64,000 nucleotides of DNA, from NCBI RefSeq assembly GCF_018219155.1, contig NZ_CP056123.1, positions 4,287,505 through 4,351,504 on the forward strand, in the 5' to 3' direction. A model generated the notes under the pieces. It was not told the DNA's origin and ran no database searches. It saw only the letters and a program-made list of their open reading frames with translations. A program made the position numbers and the translations under genes. Source of the stretch: Moritella sp. 24 (GTDB taxonomy: Bacteria > Pseudomonadota > Gammaproteobacteria > Enterobacterales > Moritellaceae). This document shows positions 8,974 through 19,418 of this stretch, piece after piece (the stretch's first letter is position 1; every line of letters starts with the position of its first letter).

Positions 8974-9075
8974 ATGAATAATGTGTTAACACTCATTATA
9001 AAAATAACCACACCTACATTACGTATCCTATTTTCTGCCCATCAATATTCGCGAATAGGAAAAAATTATGATTGA
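8974..9075 (+). CDS. Possible 33-residue small protein overlapping the marC start
   Basis: An ATG at 8974 preceded by AGGAG at 8959-8963 opens 33 codons beginning MNNVLTLIIKITTPTLRIL. Its TGA at 9073-9075 overlaps the first codons of the MarC-type gene, the arrangement of a translationally coupled leader. The product would be short and hydrophobic. A TATAAT at 8896-8901 could be its -10 element. It may be only a chance reading frame, as it is short and no family is recognised. Confidence 0.3.
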   Translation: MNNVLTLIIKITTPTLRILFSAHQYSRIGKNYD

Positions 9076-9676
9076 TTATATATCGGTATTTATCTTTTTC
9101 TTCGCTGTGATTGATCCTGTTGGTACTGTCCCTGTCTTTATTGCGGCAACCAGTCAATTTGATGAGAAAGAAAAACGTAAAATTGCATTACAAGCGGCCG
9201 GTGCAGCAGCACTCATTTTGCTGTTTTTCATTGTCGCTGGAGAAGTCATTTTAACGGCCATTGATATCCCATTACCCGCCTTTGAAATCGCTGGCGGAAT
9301 TGTATTATTTTTATTTGCCCTGACGATGATATTTGGCGACAGTAAACCCGATACCGAAGTGCAGCTGGTTAAAGATGGCACTGAAACAGCTATTTTTCCA
9401 TTAGCTGTGCCCTCTTTAGCTAGCCCAGGTGCAATGCTAGCAGCCGTTCTATTAACTGAAAATTCGAGCTTTAGTCTTTTCCAGCAAGCTCAAACGGCTG
9501 GCGTGATGATATCAGTGCTATTTATTGCTTTTATATTAATGCTAGCAGCGAGTTGGATTCATCGCTTTATCGGTAATAGTGGCGCCAGTATTATCAGTAA
9601 AGTAATGGGGATGATCTTGGCTGCCGTGGCAACAAACAGTGTATTATCAGGTATTAAAGTTTATTTCTTACTTTAA
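9068..9676 (+). CDS. MarC family integral membrane protein
   Basis: A 202-residue protein with about six hydrophobic segments across its length, and motifs typical of the MarC/YhgN family: FFAVIDPVGTVPVF near residue 10 and PLAVPSLASPGAM near residue 112. Members sit in the inner membrane. Despite the name, a role in multiple antibiotic resistance is not established and transport function is unproven. AGGA just upstream of 9068 supports this start. It is a single gene that converges with trpS, with a terminator between them. Confidence 0.85.
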   Translation: MIDYISVFIFFFAVIDPVGTVPVFIAATSQFDEKEKRKIALQAAGAAALILLFFIVAGEVILTAIDIPLPAFEIAGGIVLFLFALTMIFGDSKPDTEVQLVKDGTETAIFPLAVPSLASPGAMLAAVLLTENSSFSLFQQAQTAGVMISVLFIAFILMLAASWIHRFIGNSGASIISKVMGMILAAVATNSVLSGIKVYFLL

Positions 9677-9680
9677 CTTA

Positions 9681-9717
9681 AAAACAAAAAAGCCCTATAC
9701 CAACATGATATAGGGCT
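9681..9717 (-). terminator. Intrinsic terminator of the trpS operon
   Basis: A 9-bp stem, AGCCCTATA (9691-9699) with TATAGGGCT (9709-9717), is followed on the minus strand by a T-rich tract complementary to 9681-9690. It lies beyond the trpS stop and has no T run on the plus side. Confidence 0.85.
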
Positions 9718-9779
9718 GTAACTATTCCATTATTCAGTAATATGATTATTCAAAAATAAAATATCACCTAAACAACAGC

Positions 9780-10781
9780 TTATTTATTCGAAATGAAACC
9801 AACAGCTTCATACGCTTTCGCTAATGTTGGCGCTGCACGCTCAGACGCTTTCTCAGCACCAATACGCATGATGCGATTCAGTTCTGTCTCATCAGCACGT
9901 AACTCGTGATAGCGTGCTTGAATAGGCTCAATCATAGCAACAACAGCGTCAGCAGTATCACCTTTCAAGTGACCATACATTTTATCTTCGTATTCAGGTA
10001 CTAGATCTGCAACTGGACGTTTAGTTGCTACAGAAAGCAATGTAAGTAAGTTAGATACACCCGGCTTTTCTTTATTATCAAAGTAAATACGCGCTTGCTC
10101 ATCACTATCCGTTACTGCACTTTTCAGCTTCTTCGCAATTTTTTTCGGCTCATCTAATAATTTGATGAACGCTTTTGGATTGTCATCTGACTTAGACATT
10201 TTCTTCAGTGGATCTTGCAGGCTCATGATACGAGCGCCAAACGTTGGGATCATCGGTTCTGGTACTTTAAATACGTCACCGTAGATATTATTAAAACGTG
10301 TCGCAATCGTACGCGCTAATTCTAAATGCTGCTTTTGATCATCGCCTACTGGCACTTCATCTGCTTGATAAAGTAAAATGTCTGCTGCCATTAATACTGG
10401 GTAAGTATATAAACCAGAATTACTGCTGCTCGAGTTGTTCGATTTATCTTTAAACTGCGTCATGCGGTTTAATTCACCCATCTGCGTATAGCAGTTAAGT
10501 AACCAACTCAATTGTGCATGTTCTGGTACTTGAGATTGTAAAAAGATAGTCGACTTTTCAGGGTTTAGACCACAAGCAATATACATAGCTAAGCCTTCAA
10601 GCACCTGAGATTTAAACTCTTTCGGGTCTTGACGTACCGTAATGGTATGCAAGTCAGCTAACATGAAATGACAGTCACTGTGTTCCTGCATGTCCAGCCA
10701 TTGATTGATTGCACCAATATAGTTACCAATCGTCATACTGCCTGAAGGCTGAATACCACTTAATACCACAGGTTTTGTCAT
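9780..10781 (-). CDS. trpS: Tryptophanyl-tRNA synthetase
   Basis: A 333-residue class I aminoacyl-tRNA synthetase that charges tRNA(Trp) in the cytoplasm. The HIGH-type signature appears as TIGN in [13 protein letters not shown] near residue 17, and the KMSKS loop is intact near residue 195. The length fits bacterial TrpRS. It is the last gene of the conserved block aroK-aroB-damX-dam-rpe-gph-trpS found in enteric and marine gammaproteobacteria. A gap of 108 bases separates it from gph. An intrinsic terminator follows. Confidence 0.97.
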   Translation of the reverse strand: MTKPVVLSGIQPSGSMTIGNYIGAINQWLDMQEHSDCHFMLADLHTITVRQDPKEFKSQVLEGLAMYIACGLNPEKSTIFLQSQVPEHAQLSWLLNCYTQMGELNRMTQFKDKSNNSSSSNSGLYTYPVLMAADILLYQADEVPVGDDQKQHLELARTIATRFNNIYGDVFKVPEPMIPTFGARIMSLQDPLKKMSKSDDNPKAFIKLLDEPKKIAKKLKSAVTDSDEQARIYFDNKEKPGVSNLLTLLSVATKRPVADLVPEYEDKMYGHLKGDTADAVVAMIEPIQARYHELRADETELNRIMRIGAEKASERAAPTLAKAYEAVGFISNK

Positions 10782-10889
10782 AATATATTTCCCAATCTCT
10801 TTAATTTATTCAATTGTGGGCAAGTATATAAACTTACCCAACTCTATTTATACTGTTATCGCGTTACGGCTAACATGATGACCAATTAA

Positions 10890-11561
10890 CTACTTTAGCT
10901 TCACAACAGACAGTAGCTCACTGATATCATCAGCAACGAAGTTTGGATTACTGTCACTAATTGGAATACCGTAGTTGTAACCATAAGTTAAACCAAAACT
11001 AGTAAAGTTTGCCGCTTGTGCCGCAATAATATCGTTTTTAGAGTCACCCACCATTAGCGCATCTTCCGCGTTAAACTGGTAATGGTCTAAACAATGTAAT
11101 AACGGTAATGGATTTGGTTTTTTCTCTGCAAGCGAATCACCACCAAGTACCACTTCAAAAAACTCACTGATACCTGCTAATTCAAGTACAGGCGTCGTTT
11201 GTATCATGGGTTTATTTGTCACGATAGCCAGTTTAAATCCAGCGTCGAGTAATGCTGTTAGGGTTTCTTTTACATTTGGGTATAACACGCTATGTGTGAA
11301 TACATTTGCAGAATAGTGCTTTAAGAACGATGCCAAAGCATCATTAAATAAAGCAGAATCAAGATCATCAGCAACGTTTACGCTACCAGATAATGCACGC
11401 TGCACTAATACTTGCGCACCATTACCAACCCAACCACGCACTTCATCTTCAGAAAAATGAGCACGGTCAAAATCACTCAGCATGCAATTAACTGCAGCTG
11501 CTAAATCTGGCACACTATCAACAAGGGTACCGTCTAAATCAAAACAAATAAGCTTAAACAT
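10890..11561 (-). CDS. gph: Phosphoglycolate phosphatase
   Basis: A 223-residue HAD-superfamily hydrolase. Motif I is [10 protein letters not shown] with the nucleophile Asp8 and acid/base Asp10; motif II is IVTNKP near residue 116; motif III/IV is VGDSKND near residue 170. It should remove phosphate from 2-phosphoglycolate, which forms during repair of oxidised DNA ends. Its start overlaps the rpe stop by 8 bases, suggesting translational coupling, and the rpe-gph-trpS order matches E. coli. Confidence 0.93.
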   Translation of the reverse strand: MFKLICFDLDGTLVDSVPDLAAAVNCMLSDFDRAHFSEDEVRGWVGNGAQVLVQRALSGSVNVADDLDSALFNDALASFLKHYSANVFTHSVLYPNVKETLTALLDAGFKLAIVTNKPMIQTTPVLELAGISEFFEVVLGGDSLAEKKPNPLPLLHCLDHYQFNAEDALMVGDSKNDIIAAQAANFTSFGLTYGYNYGIPISDSNPNFVADDISELLSVVKLK

Positions 11562-12228
11562 TGGCTTTTTCTAACTCCGAACGCATTTCATCAATGACTT
11601 TTTTATAATTTTCTTGGCCGTAAATCGCAGAGCCAGCAACAAACATATCAGCGCCTGCTTCTGCAATTTCACGGATGTTATCAACTTTAACGCCACCATC
11701 AATCTCGAGAATAATATCGCGACCACTGGCATCAATTAATTTACGTACATCTCGTAATTTTTGTAATGTTGAAGGAATAAAACTTTGACCGCCAAAACCA
11801 GGGTTTACTGACATTAATAAGATCATATCTAACTTATCCATCACATAATCTAAGTGATGTAACGGTGTTGCAGGGTTCAATACTAGACCCGCTTTTAAAC
11901 CATGTTCTTTAATGAGCTGTAGAGAGCGGTCTACATGATCAGATGCTTCTGCATGGAAGGTGATCATTGATGCGCCCGCTTTGGCAAATTCATTAATCAT
12001 ATGATCAACAGGTCGCACCATCAAATGCACATCAATTGGTGCGGTAACACCGTGGTCACGTAATGCTTTACAGATCATAGGACCAATGGTTAAGTTTGGC
12101 ACATAGTGGTTATCCATAACGTCAAAATGGATAACGTCTGCACCTGCGGCAAGTACGTCGTCGACTTCTTGGCCAAGGTTAGCAAAATTAGCAGATAGAA
12201 TTGAAGGGGCAATCAGAAAGTTTTTCAT
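11554..12228 (-). CDS. rpe: Ribulose-phosphate 3-epimerase
   Basis: A 224-residue TIM-barrel enzyme interconverting ribulose 5-phosphate and xylulose 5-phosphate in the pentose phosphate pathway. Family motifs are clear: [13 protein letters not shown] at the N-terminus, [17 protein letters not shown] with metal-binding His/Asp near residues 34-36, HLMVRP near residue 67, [12 protein letters not shown] near residue 140 and EIDGGV near residue 176. It is the gene between dam and gph, with a 172-base gap after dam that holds no evident gene. Confidence 0.97.
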   Translation of the reverse strand: MKNFLIAPSILSANFANLGQEVDDVLAAGADVIHFDVMDNHYVPNLTIGPMICKALRDHGVTAPIDVHLMVRPVDHMINEFAKAGASMITFHAEASDHVDRSLQLIKEHGLKAGLVLNPATPLHHLDYVMDKLDMILLMSVNPGFGGQSFIPSTLQKLRDVRKLIDASGRDIILEIDGGVKVDNIREIAEAGADMFVAGSAIYGQENYKKVIDEMRSELEKANV

Positions 12229-12400
12229 TTGGCGTGCTCTCAGTTGTTGTTATTCCATTACTCTATGCAAATCTTACCCTAAGTTAGCCCCTAGGGTAAA
12301 ATAATAAAAGCAGAATAACACTGACAACTCAGTATTCACCGAGAAATTAAGGCAATAACCTTAACTCACTGCGGCTTTATCACTATTTTTATCGGTTTTG

Positions 12401-13213
12401 TTATCGGTATAACGCCAGTAGTTCATCTACTTTATTACGCTTACCTGCATTACGACTAATTGTACGTTTAACCTGAACGACTTCAAATGTAGAGCCATGG
12501 TATAACTCACGAGTTAACGGAATATCATGGTTTGAAATCAATATTGGAATTTGGCGATCTTGTGCTGTTTCACGAGAAACTTTAGCAAGCAAAGCCTGAT
12601 CATCTAAGCTAAAACCATTACTCGCATACGAAGTAAAACTCGCCGTAGTACTTAGTGGTGCATACGGGGGATCACAATAAACCACATCGTCACTGTCTAA
12701 ACGTTTGTACACATCTGAGTAAGACTCACAAATAAACGTCGCTTTCTTCGCTTTCTCTGCAAAGAATCGTAACTCTTTCAGTGGGAAATAAGGTTTTTTA
12801 TATGAACCAAAAGGCACATTAAAGCCACCAGATTTGTTATAACGACATAGGCCGTTAAAACCATGACGATTCATATACAAGAACATTAATGAACGCTGAT
12901 AAGGGTCACGTGTATGATTAAACTTCTCACGTATTTTATAATAACGTTCTTTGTCATTAAATTCTGGCGTAAAGAAACGCTGCGCATCAGCAATAAACTG
13001 TTCCGGCTTTTCTTGCAGAATTTTATACATATTAATCAAGTCAGGATTAATATCATTTAAAAGGTATTCGTCATAATCAGTATTTAAAAACACTGATCCA
13101 GCCCCAACAAACGGTTCAACTAAACGCTTACCAGCCGGTAATTTTTCACGTAGATGATCAACCAGAGAATACTTACCTCCGGCCCATTTCAAGAAGGCGC
13201 GCGTTTTCTGCAT
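12401..13213 (-). CDS. dam: DNA adenine methylase
   Basis: A 270-residue class alpha D12-type N6-adenine methyltransferase that should modify GATC sites. The SAM-binding motif FLKWAGGKYSLV (residues 7-18) and catalytic DPPY (181-184) are intact, as is the EPFVGAGSVF motif near residue 33. Length and gene order (damX-dam-rpe) match E. coli Dam, so it is the housekeeping methylase for mismatch repair and replication timing, not an orphan restriction partner. No restriction endonuclease is nearby. Confidence 0.96.
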   Translation of the reverse strand: MQKTRAFLKWAGGKYSLVDHLREKLPAGKRLVEPFVGAGSVFLNTDYDEYLLNDINPDLINMYKILQEKPEQFIADAQRFFTPEFNDKERYYKIREKFNHTRDPYQRSLMFLYMNRHGFNGLCRYNKSGGFNVPFGSYKKPYFPLKELRFFAEKAKKATFICESYSDVYKRLDSDDVVYCDPPYAPLSTTASFTSYASNGFSLDDQALLAKVSRETAQDRQIPILISNHDIPLTRELYHGSTFEVVQVKRTISRNAGKRNKVDELLALYR

Positions 13214-13282
13214 TTGTGACTTGTACCGCTAAATAAAAGGGGGCCGATTGTACATGGATTAGTGAAAAATTGCGCTGTTTAT

Positions 13283-14743
13283 TTATAAATCTCTTTGGAT
13301 TTGAGCGAATCGTTTCAGCCAAGGCTTATCTTTTTGTACCGTTGCTGGTAACTTTTGTTTCGCCGCATTTGCTTGCTCAACACTCGTAAAACTACCGTAA
13401 AGAACGACATACCAAGGTTTGTTGTTACGTGTTGTTTGATATGTCCAAATATTCTCAGCTAATTTATTCTCATTTAAGTACTGTTTTAACTGAGATTCAC
13501 GACTTAGCCCTGCTATTTGAAATGTATAATTTTTCGCCGGTTGAGCCATTACCCACGCATGATCAGCCAGTGTTTGATCAACGGAGTCAGTCTCTTCAAT
13601 ACTAGGTAGTTTCGCGTTTTCAACAACAGTTTTACTATCAATAACTGGGGCGGAATCAAGAGTGACTTGTTTCGCGATCATCTTGTTAACTGCGGCATCA
13701 TCAATAACAACACGCTGCTTTTGTGTTGATGAGATAGGCTCACTTACAACAGGGTCTGTTAACGTGATGGTGTTACCTATTTCAGTTGGTAACTCGTCAT
13801 CCCAATCACTTGCCAGCGTTTGCGGTTCGGTCATATCAACAATCGGTGTCGCTTCAACAGTGACATCATCATTAGATATCTCAGGTTCTTCGAAAAAATC
13901 TTGCTCTATAACGACAGCATCTTGCTCGGTTTGATAAGCATCATAAAGAAATGACCCTGCACTGCCTAACAATAGAACGCTTGCAATAACGGCTGCCAGA
14001 TAAAATGACTTGTTGGGTGCAATCGCAGACTTACCAGTCTCTGAATGCTGTGAATCAGGCGCATATACCTGACCCTGCATAATCGCTCGCGCACACTTTG
14101 TTAATTCTGCGGGATTCCCCTTACACGCCTCAATTTGACGATTAATTGCGTCCTGATTGATGAATGTCGGTTTATAATTCGCTTGAGAAAATTGCTGCTC
14201 AACAAATTTAGCGGCCGCTTGTGGATCTAATACTGTCATTTCCAACTCCAACACATTCGTTGCTGATTTTGCAAATTGCAGCATGGTTATATCAACCCAC
14301 TTACTCTCTGCAAATAAAATGATATTTACTTTAATATTAATTCTTTTATTAAGGCTTAATTCCACTAATTGCGCAAATTCAGTAATACACGCTGACGATA
14401 GCGTCATGGCGTTATCAATACATACTGTTAACTCATGCTCTAATTGCTGAGCTAATAGCGGTAAACTGTCTATCAAGGCTATATGCGCATTGAAACGTCC
14501 ATCATAACTGATCTGTTGTAATATTTGAGTCCTGATAGCCGAATCATCATGACACTGTTGCGCATCAAGGGTAATCGTTTTTTGATTAAAGTCTGATTCT
14601 ACATAATTGCGTAATACAGTTGATTTTCCTGAACCGGATTCACCGCTTACGAGTAATAAATGAGAAGAAAATTGAGTGAGATGACGCAGCCGCTCACACA
14701 GCTGCGTTTGAGAATAAATTTCAGTTTGAACTGAATAGTGCAC
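13283..14743 (-). CDS. damX: DamX: AAA+ and SPOR-domain cell division protein
   Basis: A 486-residue protein. The N-terminal half carries an AAA-type ATPase region with Walker [10 protein letters not shown] near residues 34-42. A transmembrane segment ([18 protein letters not shown]) lies near residue 250. An acidic, low-complexity periplasmic linker follows, and a SPOR domain fills about residues 400-486 ([19 protein letters not shown] and [15 protein letters not shown]). SPOR domains bind denuded septal peptidoglycan, so it should localise to the division site. It overlaps the end of aroB by 23 bases and precedes dam, the conserved order. Confidence 0.9.
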   Translation of the reverse strand: MHYSVQTEIYSQTQLCERLRHLTQFSSHLLLVSGESGSGKSTVLRNYVESDFNQKTITLDAQQCHDDSAIRTQILQQISYDGRFNAHIALIDSLPLLAQQLEHELTVCIDNAMTLSSACITEFAQLVELSLNKRINIKVNIILFAESKWVDITMLQFAKSATNVLELEMTVLDPQAAAKFVEQQFSQANYKPTFINQDAINRQIEACKGNPAELTKCARAIMQGQVYAPDSQHSETGKSAIAPNKSFYLAAVIASVLLLGSAGSFLYDAYQTEQDAVVIEQDFFEEPEISNDDVTVEATPIVDMTEPQTLASDWDDELPTEIGNTITLTDPVVSEPISSTQKQRVVIDDAAVNKMIAKQVTLDSAPVIDSKTVVENAKLPSIEETDSVDQTLADHAWVMAQPAKNYTFQIAGLSRESQLKQYLNENKLAENIWTYQTTRNNKPWYVVLYGSFTSVEQANAAKQKLPATVQKDKPWLKRFAQIQRDL

Positions 14744-15830
14744 TAGAATCCGCCTGATTATGGAAGTTCACCACATCACGTAGTGTATTTTCAGTTACTG
14801 TAGATAAAACTTCAGCACTACCAATCGATGTTGGTAAAATAAAACGAAGTTCACCATTCAGCACTTTCTTATCACGCTTCATGTGCTTCACAAATGCGTC
14901 AAAACCCATTTCTGCAGGGGCAAGTAAAGGTAATTCCGCAGCAGCAATTAACGCAGCGATGCGTGCGACTTGAGACGCTGTTAATAATCCCATTGATGCC
15001 GATGTCTGTGCTGCCATGATCATGCCAGCAGCAACCGCTTCACCGTGTAACCAAACGCCGTAGCCCATTTCAGCTTCAATAGCGTGACCATAGGTGTGAC
15101 CAAGGTTAAGTAGAGCACGTAAACCCTGCTCTTTTTCATCAATAGCAACAATTTCAGCTTTAATCTCACAACAACGATAAATTGCGTATTCTAACGCAGC
15201 AGTATCGAGTGCCATAAGCGCTGTCATGTTTTCTTCTAGCCAAGTAAAGAAGTCTGCATCATAAATGATCCCATACTTAATGACTTCAGCCATACCAGCC
15301 GCCAGTTCGCGTCGAGGTAAGGTAGCTAAACAATCCGTATCAATAAAAACAGCATTGGGCTGATAAAAAGCACCAATCATATTTTTACCCATCGGGTGGT
15401 TCACTGCCGTTTTACCGCCAACTGAGGAATCAACTTGACTCAACACTGTCGTCGGTATTTGGATAAAGGGGATACCGCGTTGGTAACAGGCGGCAGCAAA
15501 GCCGACCATGTCACCAATAACACCACCACCGAGAGCAACTAACGTGGTATCACGTCCGCAGTTCTCACGCAGTAGCGCGGTAAATATTTCATTCAAAGTA
15601 TCTAAGGTTTTAAATTGCTCACCATCAGAAAGAATAATACTGTCGAATTTATAGTCGTGTAACAATGCTTGAACACGTTGTAAATACAACGGTGCAACCG
15701 TATCGTTTGAGATCACGACCACTTTATTAGTGGTTATTGCAGCCTTAAATTGCGCAGCTTGCGTTAATACACCTTCACCAATATAAATCGGGTAGCTCCG
15801 CTCACCCAGTTCAACAGTTAACCTTTCCAT
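14721..15830 (-). CDS. aroB: 3-Dehydroquinate synthase
   Basis: A 369-residue NAD- and metal-dependent enzyme that converts DAHP to 3-dehydroquinate, the second step of the shikimate pathway. The NAD-binding motif [13 protein letters not shown] lies near residue 98, with [20 protein letters not shown] near residue 126 and the metal-binding [12 protein letters not shown] near residue 243. Length is normal. It follows aroK by 10 bases and overlaps damX by 23 bases, so the three genes are probably translated from one message. Confidence 0.97.
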   Translation of the reverse strand: MERLTVELGERSYPIYIGEGVLTQAAQFKAAITTNKVVVISNDTVAPLYLQRVQALLHDYKFDSIILSDGEQFKTLDTLNEIFTALLRENCGRDTTLVALGGGVIGDMVGFAAACYQRGIPFIQIPTTVLSQVDSSVGGKTAVNHPMGKNMIGAFYQPNAVFIDTDCLATLPRRELAAGMAEVIKYGIIYDADFFTWLEENMTALMALDTAALEYAIYRCCEIKAEIVAIDEKEQGLRALLNLGHTYGHAIEAEMGYGVWLHGEAVAAGMIMAAQTSASMGLLTASQVARIAALIAAAELPLLAPAEMGFDAFVKHMKRDKKVLNGELRFILPTSIGSAEVLSTVTENTLRDVVNFHNQADSSALFSSN

Positions 15831-15840
15831 GTGACTCCAA

Positions 15841-16356
15841 TTAAAAATCCAATAACTTTATAATTTGATTCGCTACAACTTTCGCACTTTGTTCATCTGT
15901 TTTAACTGTAAAGTCTGCAATCTCTTCATATAAAGGATTACGCGCATCAGCTAATGTTTCCAAAACGTCACGTGGTTCATCAGTTTGTAGTAAAGGACGA
16001 CGTTTATCACGAGATGTTCTAACTAACTGCTTATCGATAGTTGTTTCTAAATAAACAACTACACCACGAGCAGAAAGGTAATTACGACTCTCTTTACTTA
16101 AAATAGAGCCACCACCCGTTGCTAACACAATACCTTGCTCTTGTGTTAGATCGTCAATAACTTCCGCCTCACGAACTCTAAAACCAGCTTCACCTTCAAC
16201 ATCGAATACCCATGAGATATCAGCACCAGTGCGGCGTTCAATTTCATGATCCGAATCGATAAAGTCTAAATGCAACTGGCTAGCTAGTTGACGACCAATT
16301 GTACTTTTACCTGCGCCCATTGGGCCTATTAGGAATATATTACGTTTTTCAGCCAT
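15841..16356 (-). CDS. aroK: Shikimate kinase I
   Basis: A 171-residue P-loop kinase that phosphorylates shikimate with ATP. The Walker A motif GPMGAGKST lies at residues 11-19, the substrate-binding DSDHEIERR near residue 35, and the LATGGG motif near residue 78. The length and the aroK-aroB pairing are those of the housekeeping enzyme AroK. It begins the minus-strand aroK-trpS block. Its 213-base upstream gap holds the pilQ terminator and two hairpins. Confidence 0.96.
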   Translation of the reverse strand: MAEKRNIFLIGPMGAGKSTIGRQLASQLHLDFIDSDHEIERRTGADISWVFDVEGEAGFRVREAEVIDDLTQEQGIVLATGGGSILSKESRNYLSARGVVVYLETTIDKQLVRTSRDKRRPLLQTDEPRDVLETLADARNPLYEEIADFTVKTDEQSAKVVANQIIKLLDF

Positions 16357-16457
16357 TTTAACTCTTCAATAAATCTAAAGTAATAACACCCTTTTTCTTA
16401 GGGGCACCAGACCTACCTATAAAATGTCCTCTTGATTACAGTAACCAGTGATGAGAC

Positions 16458-16505
16458 ATTTTGGCAATAGCCAAAATCAGCAACACCCGGTAAAAAACCA
16501 GGTGA
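16458..16505 (-). other. Two hairpins in the aroK leader
   Basis: ATTTTGGC (16458-16465) pairs with GCCAAAAT (16470-16477) over a 4-base loop. A second hairpin at about 16485-16505 has CACCCGGT/ACCAGGTG arms with one wobble. Both lie between the pilQ terminator and aroK. Neither is followed by a T run. They may be a leader structure; no function can be assigned. Confidence 0.4.
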
Positions 16506-16520
16506 TGACATTTCAGGCAG

Positions 16521-16556
16521 AAAAAGACCGCTATTTATATAGTTTTTGCGGCCTTT
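16521..16556 (-). terminator. Intrinsic terminator of pilMNOPQ
   Basis: On the minus strand a 9-bp stem (AAAGGCCGC with GCGGTCTTT, one G-U pair) is followed by a run of T complementary to 16521-16525. It begins 14 bases after the pilQ stop and separates the pilus operon from aroK. Confidence 0.75.
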
Positions 16557-16569
16557 TGTCAAAGGTAGG

Positions 16570-18846
16570 TTACAACGTATCCACTACCACTTTTGGTGTA
16601 ACAAAGATAAGTAGCTCTCTTTTTTGATTAATATTCTTGGTACTACGGAACAAAACACCTAACCAAGGGATGTCTCCGAGTACTGGAACTTTTGTTACAA
16701 TCTTTTTAATTTCATGCTTGAATATACCACCTAACACCACAGTTTCGCCATTCTCAACCAACACTTGAGTACTAATAACTTGAGTATCAATTGATACAGC
16801 TTCACCGCCAACAGTCTTCACATCATCACCTCGGGTATCCTGATTAATTTTCAAATCTAAGATTATTTTATTATCCGGGGTTATATGTGGTGTCACTTGT
16901 AAACCTAATACCGCTTTTTTAAAAGCAATAGAAGTAGCGCCACTTGAGCTTGATTCAACATACGGAATTTCCGTACCTTGTTCAATATACGCAGACTTTT
17001 GATCTGTCGTGGTAATTCTTGGACTCGCAATCACTTCTGCTTTTTGTTCAGCTTCTAACGCAGAAAGTTCTAAATCGAGTATCTGGCCATTCGCTAATTC
17101 AGCAATCTGAAAAGCAATAGAGCCAGCTGGTGAAGCAACAGGTAAGTTGACATTGAGGCGATCTCCAATCCCAGGCGTATTACCACCTGCTAATGAATCA
17201 TTACCTTCAATAGAGCCCGATGATAAACCAGAACCACTACCAATATCAGTGCTACCACTGAGACCCCAGCGGATCCCTAATTCATCATCTAGATTATCAA
17301 CTACAGAAACCATTCTGGCTTCAATGACAACCTGACGTACTGGCACATCAAGTACCTCAACAATACGCTTTACATTAGTTATCACAGTATCAGTATCTTT
17401 AATTAATACCGTGTTAGTACGTTCATCAAAACTAACGCTACCTCGCGATGATAACAGACTAGAATCTTTTTGTGCTAAAAGCTTTGTGATATCAGCCGCC
17501 TTAGCAAAGTTAATTTGAATAAATTCAGACATGAGTTCAGCTAAATCTTCGACTTCTTTTTTGCTAACGAGATCACGGCGTTCTAATGCGGCAAGTTCAT
17601 CCGCAGGAGCAACCATCAATACGTTACCGTCTAGTTGCTTACTCAAACCTTTAACTTTCATCACGATATCAAGCGCTTGCTCCCATGGTACACTATCTAA
17701 ACGCAGCGTGATATTACCATTCACCGAATCGGTAGTAACGAGGTTAAATTCATTAAAATCAGCAATTAACTGTAATACTGTACGTACAGGAATATCTTGG
17801 AAGTTAAGTGAAATTGCCTGACCTTGATATTTACTGCCTTTTTCATCTGGATCTTTTTTGGTGATTTCAATAACAAATATATTATCAGCTTGATCATAGC
17901 GATAATTAAAATCATCACTCACTTCTAATTCAAACGCTGTTACACCTTCATCATGGAAGGTTTCTACCGCCGTAACAGGCGTACCAAAGTCAGCTACATC
18001 TAAAATATAGAGCAACTTTTTTAAAATAGCAGTACTGTGAAACTCTGCAATTAATTTATTACCTTTACGTTTAATATCGACAGCCATCGAACTATTTTTC
18101 ATCGTCAAAATTAACTTACCACTGCCATTATTACCTGTTCGGAAGTCAATGCCTCTAACTTGGTTTACAAAACCATTAAAGTCCTCTTCCTCATCCTCTT
18201 CAATAGAAATAATATCTTCGACTTGAGGTATTTGAACCCTCACTTGTCGACCATCTTTAGTCGCGAGTAATGAAGGGCTAACAGCTGCAGCTGGCACACC
18301 TAAATTATCAATATTACTCTCAACAACTGAAACGGCAGGTAATATAGCGCTGTTACCAGTCGTAGCTACAGTAGGCTCAATAGCGAGTACTAGTGCATCT
18401 GCATCAGCGGTATGCTCAGCAACTTCAGGTACTGTAATGTCACTCTCAAGTAACCCAAAGGTCGCGATTAAACGATTATCAGTTTGTACAATCTGATAAG
18501 GAACTAACTCATCTAATGCGATAGTTACCTTAAGGCCTAAATCAACACGTTCAGCAGCGACATTCAATACATGACCTTGTTCGATAACAACAGGGTTCAA
18601 TAATAAAGTAGAACTTGCATCTGGAATTAAAATAACCAATTGATGTGGTGAATATTGTAATTTATCTGCATATTCAACAACATTTTCACTAAACTCTAGT
18701 TCTAGCTCTAATTGTCCTTCTGCAAGATCGTTTAAGTGAATTTGCTTTAACTGCGGTTCAGCAAAGCTGAAGGCAGAACATAAAATGGTCGTCCATAAAA
18801 CCAACGTTCTGACGAACTTGGTACATCTTACATGTGATTTAGTCAT
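16570..18846 (-). CDS. pilQ: Type IV pilus secretin PilQ
   Basis: A 758-residue outer-membrane secretin through which the pilus fibre exits. A signal peptide (ending about AFSFAE, residue 30) is followed by two AMIN domains (about 33-130 and 230-330) that bind peptidoglycan, an STN/N0 domain (near 345-415, starting AISLNFQDIPVRTV), an N1 domain, and the C-terminal secretin domain with VPVLGDIPWLGVLFRS near residue 720. A DE-rich stretch (EEDEEEDF) precedes the second AMIN domain. It is the last gene of pilMNOPQ, 44 bases after pilP, and a terminator follows. Confidence 0.95.
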   Translation of the reverse strand: MTKSHVRCTKFVRTLVLWTTILCSAFSFAEPQLKQIHLNDLAEGQLELELEFSENVVEYADKLQYSPHQLVILIPDASSTLLLNPVVIEQGHVLNVAAERVDLGLKVTIALDELVPYQIVQTDNRLIATFGLLESDITVPEVAEHTADADALVLAIEPTVATTGNSAILPAVSVVESNIDNLGVPAAAVSPSLLATKDGRQVRVQIPQVEDIISIEEDEEEDFNGFVNQVRGIDFRTGNNGSGKLILTMKNSSMAVDIKRKGNKLIAEFHSTAILKKLLYILDVADFGTPVTAVETFHDEGVTAFELEVSDDFNYRYDQADNIFVIEITKKDPDEKGSKYQGQAISLNFQDIPVRTVLQLIADFNEFNLVTTDSVNGNITLRLDSVPWEQALDIVMKVKGLSKQLDGNVLMVAPADELAALERRDLVSKKEVEDLAELMSEFIQINFAKAADITKLLAQKDSSLLSSRGSVSFDERTNTVLIKDTDTVITNVKRIVEVLDVPVRQVVIEARMVSVVDNLDDELGIRWGLSGSTDIGSGSGLSSGSIEGNDSLAGGNTPGIGDRLNVNLPVASPAGSIAFQIAELANGQILDLELSALEAEQKAEVIASPRITTTDQKSAYIEQGTEIPYVESSSSGATSIAFKKAVLGLQVTPHITPDNKIILDLKINQDTRGDDVKTVGGEAVSIDTQVISTQVLVENGETVVLGGIFKHEIKKIVTKVPVLGDIPWLGVLFRSTKNINQKRELLIFVTPKVVVDTL

Positions 18847-18890
18847 TTTATCATCCCTGAAAATGGCTTAACTGTGGTCTTAGTTACTAT

Positions 18891-19418
18891 TTAACTGTTG
18901 TCTTGATTACTAAGAGGAATTTGAGTTGTGCGAACTTGCCAGCACCCTTTTCCCGTTAATATCAACTCTGAAAGTTCAATATAGTTTTTGGTAATATCAA
19001 GTATTTCTCCGTGATTAAGTCCAATATAATCACCGGGTGATACCCGAAATATTTCCCCCGAGCTTGCTCTGATTAATCCCCATAAGTGTTCCTCACTCCC
19101 TAGGGTGCCATGCATATTTAAATTATCTAATGAATATGTTTCTAACGGCCCTTTAGTCCGCGCAAAGTTAGGTTGTGGGCAGTCTTGTGGAAAGGGCGTT
19201 TCTGCTTTTACCGATTCCGGACGAGGATTAGAAAATGGATTTCGAGCCCCCGTTTCGGAGTAATGTAATGCGAGAAAATTATCCATATCCGGTACACTTT
19301 CAATTAAGGTGCTTTTCCGCCCTTTAATCTCGTTAATATAATTAACCAGATCCTGATTATCTTCAGTGCAACCCGTGGCAACAAGCGCTACAAAAACGAG
19401 ACTAGTTATACGTTTCAT
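18891..19418 (-). CDS. pilP: Type IV pilus inner-membrane lipoprotein PilP
   Basis: A 175-residue lipoprotein. The N-terminus MKRITSLVFVALVATGC ends in a lipobox with the lipidated cysteine at residue 17. The C-terminal part (EEHLWGLIRASSGEIFRV onward) is the beta-rich PilP domain that contacts PilQ and the PilN-PilO pair. Its start overlaps the pilO stop by 4 bases (ATGA), indicating coupled translation. Function is inferred from the family and the conserved operon order. Confidence 0.92.
   Translation of the reverse strand: MKRITSLVFVALVATGCTEDNQDLVNYINEIKGRKSTLIESVPDMDNFLALHYSETGARNPFSNPRPESVKAETPFPQDCPQPNFARTKGPLETYSLDNLNMHGTLGSEEHLWGLIRASSGEIFRVSPGDYIGLNHGEILDITKNYIELSELILTGKGCWQVRTTQIPLSNQDNS

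Noticed and set aside
13662..13934. A 90-codon plus-strand frame opposite damX.
   Set aside because: It is antisense to the low-complexity linker of DamX, has no ribosome binding site, and shows no recognisable domain.
16413..16511. A 32-codon minus-strand frame upstream of aroK with five Phe/Tyr codons, as a possible aromatic leader peptide.
   Set aside because: It has no Shine-Dalgarno, the aromatic codons are scattered and no terminator follows before aroK. It lacks the features that make the dapA leader convincing.
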